Positions 7,165 to 13,307 of a DNA stretch of 24,904 nucleotides are shown here, piece after piece. This DNA is from VRUE01 sp035548675. GTDB taxonomy: Bacteria; Actinomycetota; Thermoleophilia; Solirubrobacterales; 70-9. The notes below the pieces were generated by a model. The model did not search any database and had not been told where the DNA came from. It saw only the letters and a program-made list of their open reading frames with translations. Where the stretch lies: assembly GCA_035548675.1 (NCBI GenBank), contig DASZSJ010000039.1, positions 1-24,904 of the forward strand, read 5' to 3'. Position 1 is the first letter of the stretch; each line of letters opens with the position of its first letter. The position numbers and the translations under genes are program-made.

Positions 7165-7479
7165 ATGGCCGCATGCACCCACCTCGATCAGGTCCGGATC
7201 ACCCAGCTGCCCGACTCGGTCGCCGGCTGCGAGGACTGCCTCGCCGAGGGCAGCGGCTGGCTGCACCTCCGCATCTGCCTCGGCTGCGGCAAGGTCGGCT
7301 GCTGCGACGACTCGCCCAACCGCCACGCCCGCTCCCACGCCGCCGAGTCCGGCCACCCGATCATCCGCTCGATCGAGCCCGGCGAAGACTGGTCCTGGTG
7401 CTTCATCGACCAGCTCGGCATGGTCCTCCCCGAGGTCAAGGGAGAACCCCAGATCCCACCCTCCCCGCTCGGCGGCTGA
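7165..7479 (+). CDS. Stand-alone UBP-type zinc-finger protein
   Basis: A 104-residue cytoplasmic protein consisting almost entirely of one UBP-type zinc finger. The ligand set is visible in order: Cys4 and His6 (CTH), Cys22 and Cys25 (CEDC), Cys38 and Cys41 (CLGC), Cys46, then His54, His58 and His64 (NRHARSHAAESGH). In eukaryotes this fold binds the C-terminus of ubiquitin. Bacterial stand-alone versions are common in actinobacteria and their ligand is not known to me. A tryptophan-rich stretch, EDWSWCFIDQLGMVLP, follows near 73-88. The start is supported by AGGAG 5 bases upstream. No operon partner is evident. Confidence 0.88.
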   Translation: MAACTHLDQVRITQLPDSVAGCEDCLAEGSGWLHLRICLGCGKVGCCDDSPNRHARSHAAESGHPIIRSIEPGEDWSWCFIDQLGMVLPEVKGEPQIPPSPLGG

Positions 7480-7501
7480 CCAACGCCGCGACGGCAGCGA
7501 G

Positions 7502-7741
7502 TCAGCCACCGGCAAGGCGGACCACCACGACCGCCACCACGAAGCCCACGAGAGCCACGTAATACACGCCCATGGCGAAGTCGAGGGTCCGCCTCCGAGA
7601 CTCCCTGAGGTGCTCGTCCAGCCGCCAGCTCACCTCCCGGATCTGCTCTTCCATCTTCCGGCGTTCCTCCCAGCGGCCGTCGCGAAGCCTCGCCAGCTCG
7701 GTCCCCATCCGCTGCAGCTCTCTCCAATCGAAATCGTCCAC
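7502..7741 (-). CDS. Short coiled-coil protein with C-terminal membrane segment (copy A)
   Basis: A 79-residue protein: residues 1-52 are charged and helical (RLRDGRWEERRKMEEQIREV), residues about 56-76 are one hydrophobic segment (MGVYYVALVGFVVAVVVVRL), and the C-terminus is at the membrane face. This is a tail-anchored topology. The GTG at 7741 lies 9 bases after a sequence block that also precedes the similar gene at 8709-9065, which supports this start; an ATG at codon 12 is an alternative. No enzymatic motif is visible. It is convergent with the zinc-finger gene and divergent from the 51-residue protein gene. Confidence 0.6.
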   Translation of the reverse strand: MDDFDWRELQRMGTELARLRDGRWEERRKMEEQIREVSWRLDEHLRESRRRTLDFAMGVYYVALVGFVVAVVVVRLAGG

Positions 7742-7750
7742 GGACCGAGT

Positions 7751-7790
7751 GTTGCAGACAAAAGGTTGAGGCGAGATTAGGCAAATGCAA
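7751..7790 (-). repeat. Conserved upstream element, copy A
   Basis: A 40-base block directly before the coiled-coil gene at 7502-7741. The first 21 bases match those at 9076 in 20 positions (GTTGCAGACAAAAG then R then TTGAGG), and the last 11 match in 10 (GGCARATGCAA). Both copies sit 9-10 bases from the start codon in the same orientation, so a shared promoter or leader element is likely. Confidence 0.7.
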
Positions 7791-7819
7791 GTTCTTTGTG
7801 TCGTCCCGACGCCTCAACC
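7764..7819. repeat. Perfect 10-bp inverted repeat
   Basis: GGTTGAGGCG at 7764-7773 and its exact complement CGCCTCAACC at 7810-7819 are separated by 36 bases. The left arm lies inside upstream element A, but the matching region of copy B does not keep a right arm. It could be a protein-binding site pair or a long-loop hairpin between two divergent genes. Confidence 0.5.
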
Positions 7820-7955
7820 GATCTGGGCGACCTGGTGATCGAGAGCGCCGGTACGACCTCCCGGGCCTTCGTGGTCGGGAGCGTGGTGCGAGGCCGAAGC
7901 AGGATGCGACTCATCTGACGGATCAGAGGCTGGCATCCCCTTGGGCCCCCGCCGC

Positions 7956-7961
7956 TAGCAT
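7956..7961 (+). promoter_or_regulatory. Candidate -10 element of a leaderless transcript
   Basis: TAGCAT (4 of 6 against TATAAT) lies 6 bases before the ATG at 7968, the spacing expected of a leaderless actinobacterial transcript. No Shine-Dalgarno and no good -35 are visible. Confidence 0.35.
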
Positions 7962-7967
7962 CACCGC

Positions 7968-8123
7968 ATGAGCACCGAACATTCGGCAGCCGCGGCGGCG
8001 GAGAGCGTGCGGTTGCGACGCCTGCGCGAGGATGCGCGGCGGCCGATCAGCACGAACCTGGTCGAAACCATCGCTCTCAGCCACAAGATCATGCGACTCG
8101 CTGGAGCTGCCCGGCGTAGGTGA
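7968..8123 (+). CDS. Small 51-residue partner protein of the nucleotidyltransferase
   Basis: A short basic helical protein beginning MSTEHSAAAAAESVRLRRLR and ending in IMRLAGAARRR. Its stop TGA (8121-8123) overlaps the GTG start of the nucleotidyltransferase as GTGA, so the two are almost certainly translated together. There is no signal peptide or membrane segment. Small proteins in this position next to minimal nucleotidyltransferases are often antitoxins or substrate partners; here that role is inferred from coupling only. The reading frame, the leaderless-type -10 sequence and the overlap support it as a gene despite its size. Confidence 0.6.
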   Translation: MSTEHSAAAAAESVRLRRLREDARRPISTNLVETIALSHKIMRLAGAARRR

Positions 8124-8596
8124 CCGAGCCGGCGTTCGACGAGCTGCTGAAGCGCCTGGCCGCCGCCGAGGCGAAGTTCGTCGTGGTCGGAGGTCTCGCC
8201 GTCGGGGCCTGGGGAGTCGTCCGGGCAACGAAGGACGTGGACGTCGTGATCTCGCCCGAGCCGGAGAACTTGCGCCGCGTCGCCGAAGTCGCGGTCGGCG
8301 CCAACGGTCGAGTTCATCTTGGCGAGACCCTTCTCGGGAGCTTGCCTTCGATTGCCTCTGCATTGGCGAGCGGTGACCAGGTCGCGATCGAGACCGACCT
8401 CGGACGTCTCGACGTGGTTCAAGGCCTGGACGGAGTACCCACCTACGACGAACTGCGGTCGCGCGCGACCCAGGCAGACCTTCTCGGGGTCACCGTGCTC
8501 ATCACCTCCATCGAGGACCTCAAGGCGATGAAGCGAGCAGCGGGTCGAACTCGGGATCTCGCCGATCTCGAGGATCTCGAGTCCGCGAACGACTGA
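8120..8596 (+). CDS. Minimal nucleotidyltransferase-fold protein
   Basis: A 158-residue protein with the complete polymerase-beta-type nucleotidyltransferase signature. GG at 24-25 is followed after 13 residues by DVDV (Asp39, Asp41), and a third acidic position is present in GRLDVVQ (Asp98). These would coordinate metal and nucleotide. A C-terminal charged helix, LKAMKRAAGRTRDLADLEDLE, is typical of the stand-alone group related to AbiEii/MNT toxins and to proteins annotated as nucleotidyl transferases of unknown substrate. The GTG start at 8120 overlaps the stop of the 51-residue gene by 4 bases. A role in a toxin-antitoxin or phage-defence pair is plausible but unproven. Confidence 0.85.
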   Translation: MTEPAFDELLKRLAAAEAKFVVVGGLAVGAWGVVRATKDVDVVISPEPENLRRVAEVAVGANGRVHLGETLLGSLPSIASALASGDQVAIETDLGRLDVVQGLDGVPTYDELRSRATQADLLGVTVLITSIEDLKAMKRAAGRTRDLADLEDLESAND

Positions 8597-8708
8597 GCGC
8601 CCTCGGTCCCGCCAACTCTCAGCACGCAGTGGCGCGCTGGCGTCAAGGCGTTCGCCCGCCCAAAGGCCAGCCTCCCTGCATGCTTGCCGGACCCGCCTGA
8701 TGTCGCCC

Positions 8709-9065
8709 TCAGGGCCGACTCAGCACAGCGGTCGCGAGGGCGATTGCGCACACGCCCCCGACGCCGACGCTGATCCGGATCAGCAGCCGGTGCAGCGCCC
8801 TCAACTCGGTCTCGATGCCGCCGAGGCGCGCTTCGACCCCGCCGAAGCGGCTGCCGATCGCGGCGAACTGTCCGTCGACCCGGGCGAAGCCTTCCCTCAT
8901 CTCGGTCCGAACCGCCTGGAATTCGGCTCGCGTCCGGTCCTCAGCCCGATCGAGCCTCTCGCCGACCCGGTCGAAGCGCCGATCCACAGAGGCCGCGAGC
9001 CGATTGACGTTCGCGCTGAGCTCGTCGAGCCGGTCGTCGCTCCAAGTCTGTCGCATCGCCTCCAT
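8709..9065 (-). CDS. Coiled-coil protein with C-terminal membrane segment (copy B)
   Basis: A 118-residue protein: residues about 10-92 form a long heptad-like helix with repeating RFDRV, ERLDRAEDR, EFQAVRTEM and RFGGVEARL units, followed by one hydrophobic segment (ISVGVGGVCAIALATAVL) at the C-terminus. The family is common and functionally undefined. The ATG at 9065 is chosen because it is 10 bases from the conserved upstream block; a TTG at 9116 would extend through that block and is unlikely. It shares topology and upstream sequence with the gene at 7502-7741 and is convergent with the nucleotidyltransferase. Confidence 0.7.
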   Translation of the reverse strand: MEAMRQTWSDDRLDELSANVNRLAASVDRRFDRVGERLDRAEDRTRAEFQAVRTEMREGFARVDGQFAAIGSRFGGVEARLGGIETELRALHRLLIRISVGVGGVCAIALATAVLSRP

Positions 9066-9075
9066 GATGGCATGC

Positions 9076-9116
9076 GTTGCAGACAAAAGATTGAGGAAGT
9101 ACTGGGGCAGATGCAA
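9076..9116 (-). repeat. Conserved upstream element, copy B
   Basis: A 41-base block matching 7751-7790, one base longer in the middle. The ends GTTGCAGACAAAAG and ATGCAA are kept, so both copies also keep short TTGCA/TGCAA inverted arms. See copy A. Confidence 0.7.
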
Positions 9117-9313
9117 ACCCGGTATTCGAGTCGCCTCCCGAGGACGTCAGGGTAGGACCTGTCGTCATCGGTACAAACCGCTGTATCAGTGGAGCAACTT
9201 TTTGTATGCGCAGCAGTCCTTGATGTAGTACGGTCCCATCAATCCATAGCTTGCGGCAGGGGCGATGTTCACCAGGTGCCGCTGGGCTTCCCGATTAACG
9301 ATCTCTTGCAGCA
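9117..9313. other. Low-GC intergenic region upstream of the PucR-type gene
   Basis: No convincing gene. The stretch 9181-9240 has 29 G/C of 60, well below the window. On the minus strand a frame ending at 9186 reads ASYGLMGPYYIKDCCAYKK before its stop, which looks like a protein C-terminus but has no believable gene body upstream. It may be a remnant. No clear promoter for the plus-strand regulator was found. Confidence 0.4.
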
Positions 9314-10498
9314 GTGAGCCGAAACTCGAAGCGGTCGATCTCCTCGCCAACGCAGGTGAGAGAGGCTCTGGCAGATGCCCTCGAGAGCCGGTTTGCCGAG
9401 GTGGAGGCAGCCGTCCTAACGAAGGTTCATGCCATCTCCATCGACCCCGACGACGTCGCGCCGGAGTACGCGGTCGGCCTGCGAGCGGCCGTACCGGAAG
9501 GCATCCGCTTTGCGATTGCCGCACTCCGCTCGGATGACGCGACCTTGCCCCCTCCACCGCAGCGCTTGGGCCTACAGGCAAGACTGGCGGCGCGCCACCA
9601 CGTCGGGATCGAGAACGTCATGCGCCGCTACATTGCCGGGTGCTGGGAGCTGGGTGGCTTCCTGCTTGAGGCACTTGAGCAGTTCCCTCGCTTGGGCCGC
9701 TCCGAGCTGGCAGGTCTCCCGGCGCCCTTGCCGGCAGCGCTCGATCGCCTGATGGAGTTCGTCGGCGAGGAATTCCGGGCAGCTCGCACGGAAGCCGTCC
9801 CACGCTCACAAAGACGACTCGATCACGTGAGCAGGTTGCTTGCGGGCGAGTCGGTAAGCATGCGCGATCTGCACTACCCTTTTGACTACCACCACTTGGG
9901 GCTGGTGTCAGAAGGAATCGACTCTCCCCGGGCAATCCAAGCACTCGCCGGCGCCCTCGACGGTCAGCTTCTCCTCGTGAAGGCCAGCCCTGAAGTGTGC
10001 TGGGCCTGGATCGCAAGGCGAAGTACTCCTGGTCACGAGTTGATGCAAGAGGCTCTTCGTCACACCTGGTGCGAGGACATACCGCTTGGCGTGGGTCTTG
10101 CAAGCAAGGGCGTGGCCGGATGGCGCCGCACTCATAAAGAGGCGCGTGTCGCCTTCGCGTACGCAGTTCAAGGGCATTGCTCCCCGACCAGTTATTCAGA
10201 TATCGCCCTCGCGCACTCCATCCAAAGTGATCCCCTCTATTGCTCCGCCTTGCACACCCTCTACATCGCGCCGCTGAGCGCCGCGCGTGATCGCGGCGAG
10301 CACCTGCGCGACACCTTGCGCGCATACTTTGCCTCAAACCGTAATGCTGCCTCCGCCGCAGCCGCACTTGGCGTGGCTCGTCAAACCGTGGCGAGCCGAC
10401 TTAGGGCGGCGGAGGAGCTCCTCGATTGTTCGCTTATTGAGAAGGCGACTGAGGTTGAGCTGGCGCTCAAGCTCGAGGACCTCGCACAGCCCCTGTGA
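9314..10498 (+). CDS. PucR-type helix-turn-helix transcriptional regulator
   Basis: A 394-residue protein with no membrane segment. The C-terminal 60 residues carry the PucR-family DNA-binding helix-turn-helix: LRDTLRAYFASNRNAASAAAALGVARQTVASRLRAAEELL in parts, around 330-370. The N-terminal part (about 15-170) resembles the helical sensory domain of this group, and the middle (about 190-310) the degenerate GGDEF-like domain of CdaR/PucR regulators. The GTG at 9314 is the most upstream start; no Shine-Dalgarno is visible. Codon use is less GC-biased than in the MCE or amine genes (10201-10260 has 35 G/C of 60). Its target could be the nearby secreted-protein genes; nothing in the sequence proves it. 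Confidence 0.82.
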   Translation: MSRNSKRSISSPTQVREALADALESRFAEVEAAVLTKVHAISIDPDDVAPEYAVGLRAAVPEGIRFAIAALRSDDATLPPPPQRLGLQARLAARHHVGIENVMRRYIAGCWELGGFLLEALEQFPRLGRSELAGLPAPLPAALDRLMEFVGEEFRAARTEAVPRSQRRLDHVSRLLAGESVSMRDLHYPFDYHHLGLVSEGIDSPRAIQALAGALDGQLLLVKASPEVCWAWIARRSTPGHELMQEALRHTWCEDIPLGVGLASKGVAGWRRTHKEARVAFAYAVQGHCSPTSYSDIALAHSIQSDPLYCSALHTLYIAPLSAARDRGEHLRDTLRAYFASNRNAASAAAALGVARQTVASRLRAAEELLDCSLIEKATEVELALKLEDLAQPL

Positions 10499-10502
10499 CG
10501 AG

Positions 10503-11108
10503 CTACGGTCGTGACCGTTTGCTCTCAAGCTGCTCAAGGACGATGGGCTGCTTGCCTTGGTCTACGAATACACCGTGGCGAACCTGGAGGGCACGCCGCA
10601 CCGCCCCTTCTCGCACTGTGGCGACCACAGCCCAGTCGGGGACAAGGCCGACTATTCGGAACTCTTGCGGCTGCGCACGAGCTTTCGAGCGCATCTCGAA
10701 GGTCCCAAGCGTCAGTCCATGCCCGATGAACGCGGAGGTGACTTCGCATCCAAAGGCTCCCGCCTGATGGGCTTCCGCAACGCACGTCACGTCTGGACCG
10801 GGTACCAGCCAGAGTTCCGTTTCTGCAACCTGGACGTGCTGTGCCTTAGCCCAGTAGAGACTACGGCTCGACCGCTGCGTAATCGCCATGATCAAGCGGC
10901 GTGCCTGCTGCGGAACCTGCTCGCTAGGCGTTCGAAAGACCACGAAATTACCTTGCAGAGCCTGCCATGTGGAATGCGTCACAAGACTGCGCCGTGACGG
11001 CGGTGGCCTGACTGGCTCCTGGTCCAGGGCACCGACAGACATTGCGGCGACCAGAGCGCCTGCGAGCGTAAGCAGGGCGCCGCACACGATCCAAGTACGC
11101 GTTGCCAT
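10503..11108 (-). CDS. Membrane-anchored protein of unknown function
   Basis: A 201-residue protein with one N-terminal hydrophobic segment (about 7-28) and an extracytoplasmic remainder. I see no lipobox, so the segment is an anchor or signal. The C-terminal part, IVGLVPDWAVVATVREG followed by LQVRHGVFVDQ, resembles a small beta domain repeated in hypothetical exported proteins of Thermoleophilia. Two cysteines (VTCVAE and FGCEV) lie close together in the middle. Two starts are possible, the ATG at 11108 and an ATG at 11132 inside the loop of a strong hairpin. The first is taken because it avoids the hairpin. The gene follows the four-cysteine secreted protein on the same strand and is convergent with the PucR-type gene, 4 bases apart. 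Confidence 0.6.
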   Translation of the reverse strand: MATRTWIVCGALLTLAGALVAAMSVGALDQEPVRPPPSRRSLVTHSTWQALQGNFVVFRTPSEQVPQQARRLIMAITQRSSRSLYWAKAQHVQVAETELWLVPGPDVTCVAEAHQAGAFGCEVTSAFIGHGLTLGTFEMRSKARAQPQEFRIVGLVPDWAVVATVREGAVRRALQVRHGVFVDQGKQPIVLEQLESKRSRP

Positions 11109-11115
11109 AGCCAAT

Positions 11116-11145
11116 GCGGGGGGCTGGCACATCGCAGCCCCCCGC
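11116..11145. terminator. Perfect 11-bp GC-rich hairpin between two minus-strand genes
   Basis: GCGGGGGGCTG (11116-11126) pairs exactly with CAGCCCCCCGC (11135-11145) around an 8-base loop. On the minus strand no T-run follows, so it is either a weak terminator/attenuator or an RNA-stability element for the upstream secreted-protein gene. The loop contains an ATG in frame with the downstream gene. Confidence 0.55.
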
Positions 11146-11160
11146 CAAGGCGCTTTGCGG

Positions 11161-11541
11161 CTATTCCACCAGACTTCTGCCGTGGACTACGTTCCAGCCC
11201 GGCGCCTGATTCTCAATCCAGGGCGTTCCGGCGATCCAATAGCCGAGTTCAGAGGACGTATAGACCCCCGCGCCCGGGCCGCCGGAGCAGCGGGTAACCA
11301 TGTACGACATTCCAATACACACGGAGTGCTGGTCTCCCCATCCCATCAGTTCATGCGCGACCCGATTAGCCCCGTAGCAGTAGATACTCCCGGATTCCTG
11401 CCATCCCGGCAGTTTCTGGTTGTTGCAGTAATTCGTCCACGTTGCTGCCTGGGCGAAGCCGGGCATCAATAGGGCTGCGCTCACAGAGAGTGCAGCGGCC
11501 GCTAGCAGGGCTAGGACTCCCTGTCTGACACGAGTGGTCAT
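11161..11541 (-). CDS. Small secreted four-cysteine protein
   Basis: A 126-residue protein with a textbook Sec signal peptide: basic MTTRVRQ start, a hydrophobic core about 8-25 and an AQA cleavage site at residue 32. The mature protein of about 94 residues has four cysteines (39, 55, 75, 85), enough for two disulfides, and many aromatic residues (TWTNYC, GWGDQHSVC, GYWIAGTPWIE). I do not recognise an activity. The start is supported by AAAGGAG 8 bases upstream. A hairpin and then a membrane-anchored protein gene follow on the same strand, suggesting an exported pair. Confidence 0.75.
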   Translation of the reverse strand: MTTRVRQGVLALLAAAALSVSAALLMPGFAQAATWTNYCNNQKLPGWQESGSIYCYGANRVAHELMGWGDQHSVCIGMSYMVTRCSGGPGAGVYTSSELGYWIAGTPWIENQAPGWNVVHGRSLVE

Positions 11542-11549
11542 CGTGCGTG

Positions 11550-11556
11550 CTCCTTT
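11550..11556 (-). promoter_or_regulatory. Shine-Dalgarno of the four-cysteine secreted protein
   Basis: AAAGGAG on the minus strand, 8 bases before the ATG at 11541. Confidence 0.7.
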
Positions 11557-11699
11557 CTGAGCCGAACGTAGCTCATACGCTTTGAAGCGACGCTATCCGG
11601 TTGCTAGGTGACCGCCATGCACACTGTGTGACGCGCAAGGGGGTGTCTGCCTGACAGACTGCTAGCTGACGCGGTGCCCGCAACCCCTGATACAGCGAA

Positions 11700-13307
11700 T
11701 TACTTGCCGGTCTGTTCGAAGGTGTGCTGGTAGGTGGTGGCTTCGCCGCTGCCGTAGATCGACTTGATCGGCGACTGCTGCTTGCAGGTCGGTGCGGGCA
11801 CGGTGGCGGTGCTGTCCTGTTCGGCGAAGGCGAGGCGTTTGATACGTTCGAAAAAGGATTTGGACCTTTCGAGGATTTCCTCCTCAGTGCGCGACGATCC
11901 ATCCAAGGGTTTGGTACGAGATACGTGTTCCTGGAACCCTTCGGATTCGTAGGAACTGGGGTTGAGGCTCGCGGTACTGCCCGCGGAACAGGCAGCGGTC
12001 GTGAAGCTCGGCAGGCCGTCGATCAAATTCTTCGCCCACTGAGGCGGACTGTAGGCACTGGTGCGACTCGTAGTGAGACGGCTTGGGTAGGTCGAATAGC
12101 TTTCGGGGTCGAGCCTGGCGCCGACGCGGATGAAGAACGGGTGTTCCCCGGTTCCCTTCCCGTTGACGACGAATTCTTCGGTCAGCGACGCGTTGCTCGC
12201 TGCTGCCAGGTTGCCGAAGAAGGCCGCGAGCTCGCGTTTGTAGAGGTTGAGCCCGGTCAGCAGCGGGTTGAGATTGCGGATGAACGGGTCGAGCGCCCGC
12301 AGCAGCGGCGGGAACTCGTCGCGGAAGATCTTGCGCAGGGCCGGGAACCCCGACGGGGCGCGGTTGATCACCGGGATCAGGCCTTCGAAGAACCCCTTCG
12401 CTTCCGGCGCCAGATTGCCGAAGGCGACCAGGGTCGGCGAGAGCTGTTCGGCCGCCGGCACCAGCTGCTTCATCAGCGGGTCGGCGTTGACCGAGAAGTC
12501 CTTCAGCCGGTTCAGCGTCAGCTTCGACTCGTCGAGGAAGGTCGGGAAGGCGAGGAAGAGTGCTTCGATGTCGCGGTTGCGGCGGGCGGTCGTCTGGAAG
12601 ACGGCGTTCGAGCTCTGGATCAGGCTTGCCAGCTCCCCTTCGCGCCCGCGCAGGGCGTTGAAGGTGGTGGCGCCGTTGCGGAACAGCTGCGCGACCGCGA
12701 GCCGCTGCGTGTCCAGCGCCCGGAACAGCTTGTCGAGTTCAGAGAAGGTCGGTTCGAACTCGCCGAACGCCGTCGAGAGCGCCTGGCCCTGGCCGTTGAT
12801 TGCCACCGCCCCTTCCTGCATCCAGGTCTGGAATGCCTTGCGCGTCTTCGGGTTGAAGGTGCGGAAGATCTCGTCGAGCTGGACCGACTGGGCGACGTTG
12901 GCCTCCGGCACGCTGCCGCCGTCGGCGAGCTGGGGCCCGTCGCGGTTGCCCGGCGTCAGTTCGATGTAGGTCTCACCGAGCAGCGTCTTGGTGCGCAGGA
13001 TCGCCCGGGTCGACTCCGGCAGCGGCGCGTATTTATCGTCGATATCGACGGTCGCCAGCGCCTGCCTGCCGTTCGGCGCCAGCTCGATGCTCTGGACTTT
13101 GCCGACGTTGACACCGGAGATGCGGACGTCGGACTGTTCCGCCAGCTGCGTCGCCTCGTCGAACGGCACCTTGATCTGGTACGGCTTCGCCCGGAACGGG
13201 GTCGGGCCGCCGAAGGTGACCCAGAGGAAGAGCAAGATCCCGAAGCACGACAGCGCGAAGCCGACGATGACCAGGAGCTGCGTGGTGCTAGGGGCCTTCT
13301 TGCTCAC
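11700..13307 (-). CDS. MCE-family lipid-transport protein, sixth and last gene of the cluster
   Basis: A 535-residue MCE protein: one N-terminal membrane helix (about 10-31), then an extracytoplasmic MCE domain (about 40-125) with the core VRISGVNVGKV at 61-71 and LLGETYIELTPG. A VQLDEIFRTF segment follows and leads into a long helical tail. MCE subunits assemble as a hexameric tube for lipid or sterol transport in the actinobacterial envelope. The tail ends with two cysteines (AACSAG and APTCKQ). The GTG start at 13307 overlaps the previous stop as GTGA. It is the longest of the six and ends the operon. No strong terminator was found in 11570-11699, only a 5-bp hairpin at 11645-11659. Confidence 0.92.
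   Translation of the reverse strand: MSKKAPSTTQLLVIVGFALSCFGILLFLWVTFGGPTPFRAKPYQIKVPFDEATQLAEQSDVRISGVNVGKVQSIELAPNGRQALATVDIDDKYAPLPESTRAILRTKTLLGETYIELTPGNRDGPQLADGGSVPEANVAQSVQLDEIFRTFNPKTRKAFQTWMQEGAVAINGQGQALSTAFGEFEPTFSELDKLFRALDTQRLAVAQLFRNGATTFNALRGREGELASLIQSSNAVFQTTARRNRDIEALFLAFPTFLDESKLTLNRLKDFSVNADPLMKQLVPAAEQLSPTLVAFGNLAPEAKGFFEGLIPVINRAPSGFPALRKIFRDEFPPLLRALDPFIRNLNPLLTGLNLYKRELAAFFGNLAAASNASLTEEFVVNGKGTGEHPFFIRVGARLDPESYSTYPSRLTTSRTSAYSPPQWAKNLIDGLPSFTTAACSAGSTASLNPSSYESEGFQEHVSRTKPLDGSSRTEEEILERSKSFFERIKRLAFAEQDSTATVPAPTCKQQSPIKSIYGSGEATTYQHTFEQTGK

Noticed and set aside
9066..9116. TTG start extending coiled-coil protein B by 17 residues
   Set aside because: It would make the conserved upstream element coding, but copy A is not in a matching frame and the ATG at 9065 lies at the conserved spacing.
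10557..10997. Plus-strand frame of 146 codons in the low-GC patch
   Set aside because: No start signal, no domain; the opposite strand has a frame with an N-terminal membrane segment and domain-like sequence.
11645..11659. Hairpin GTCTG/CAGAC as terminator of the MCE operon
   Set aside because: Only 5 base pairs and no T-run; too weak to call.
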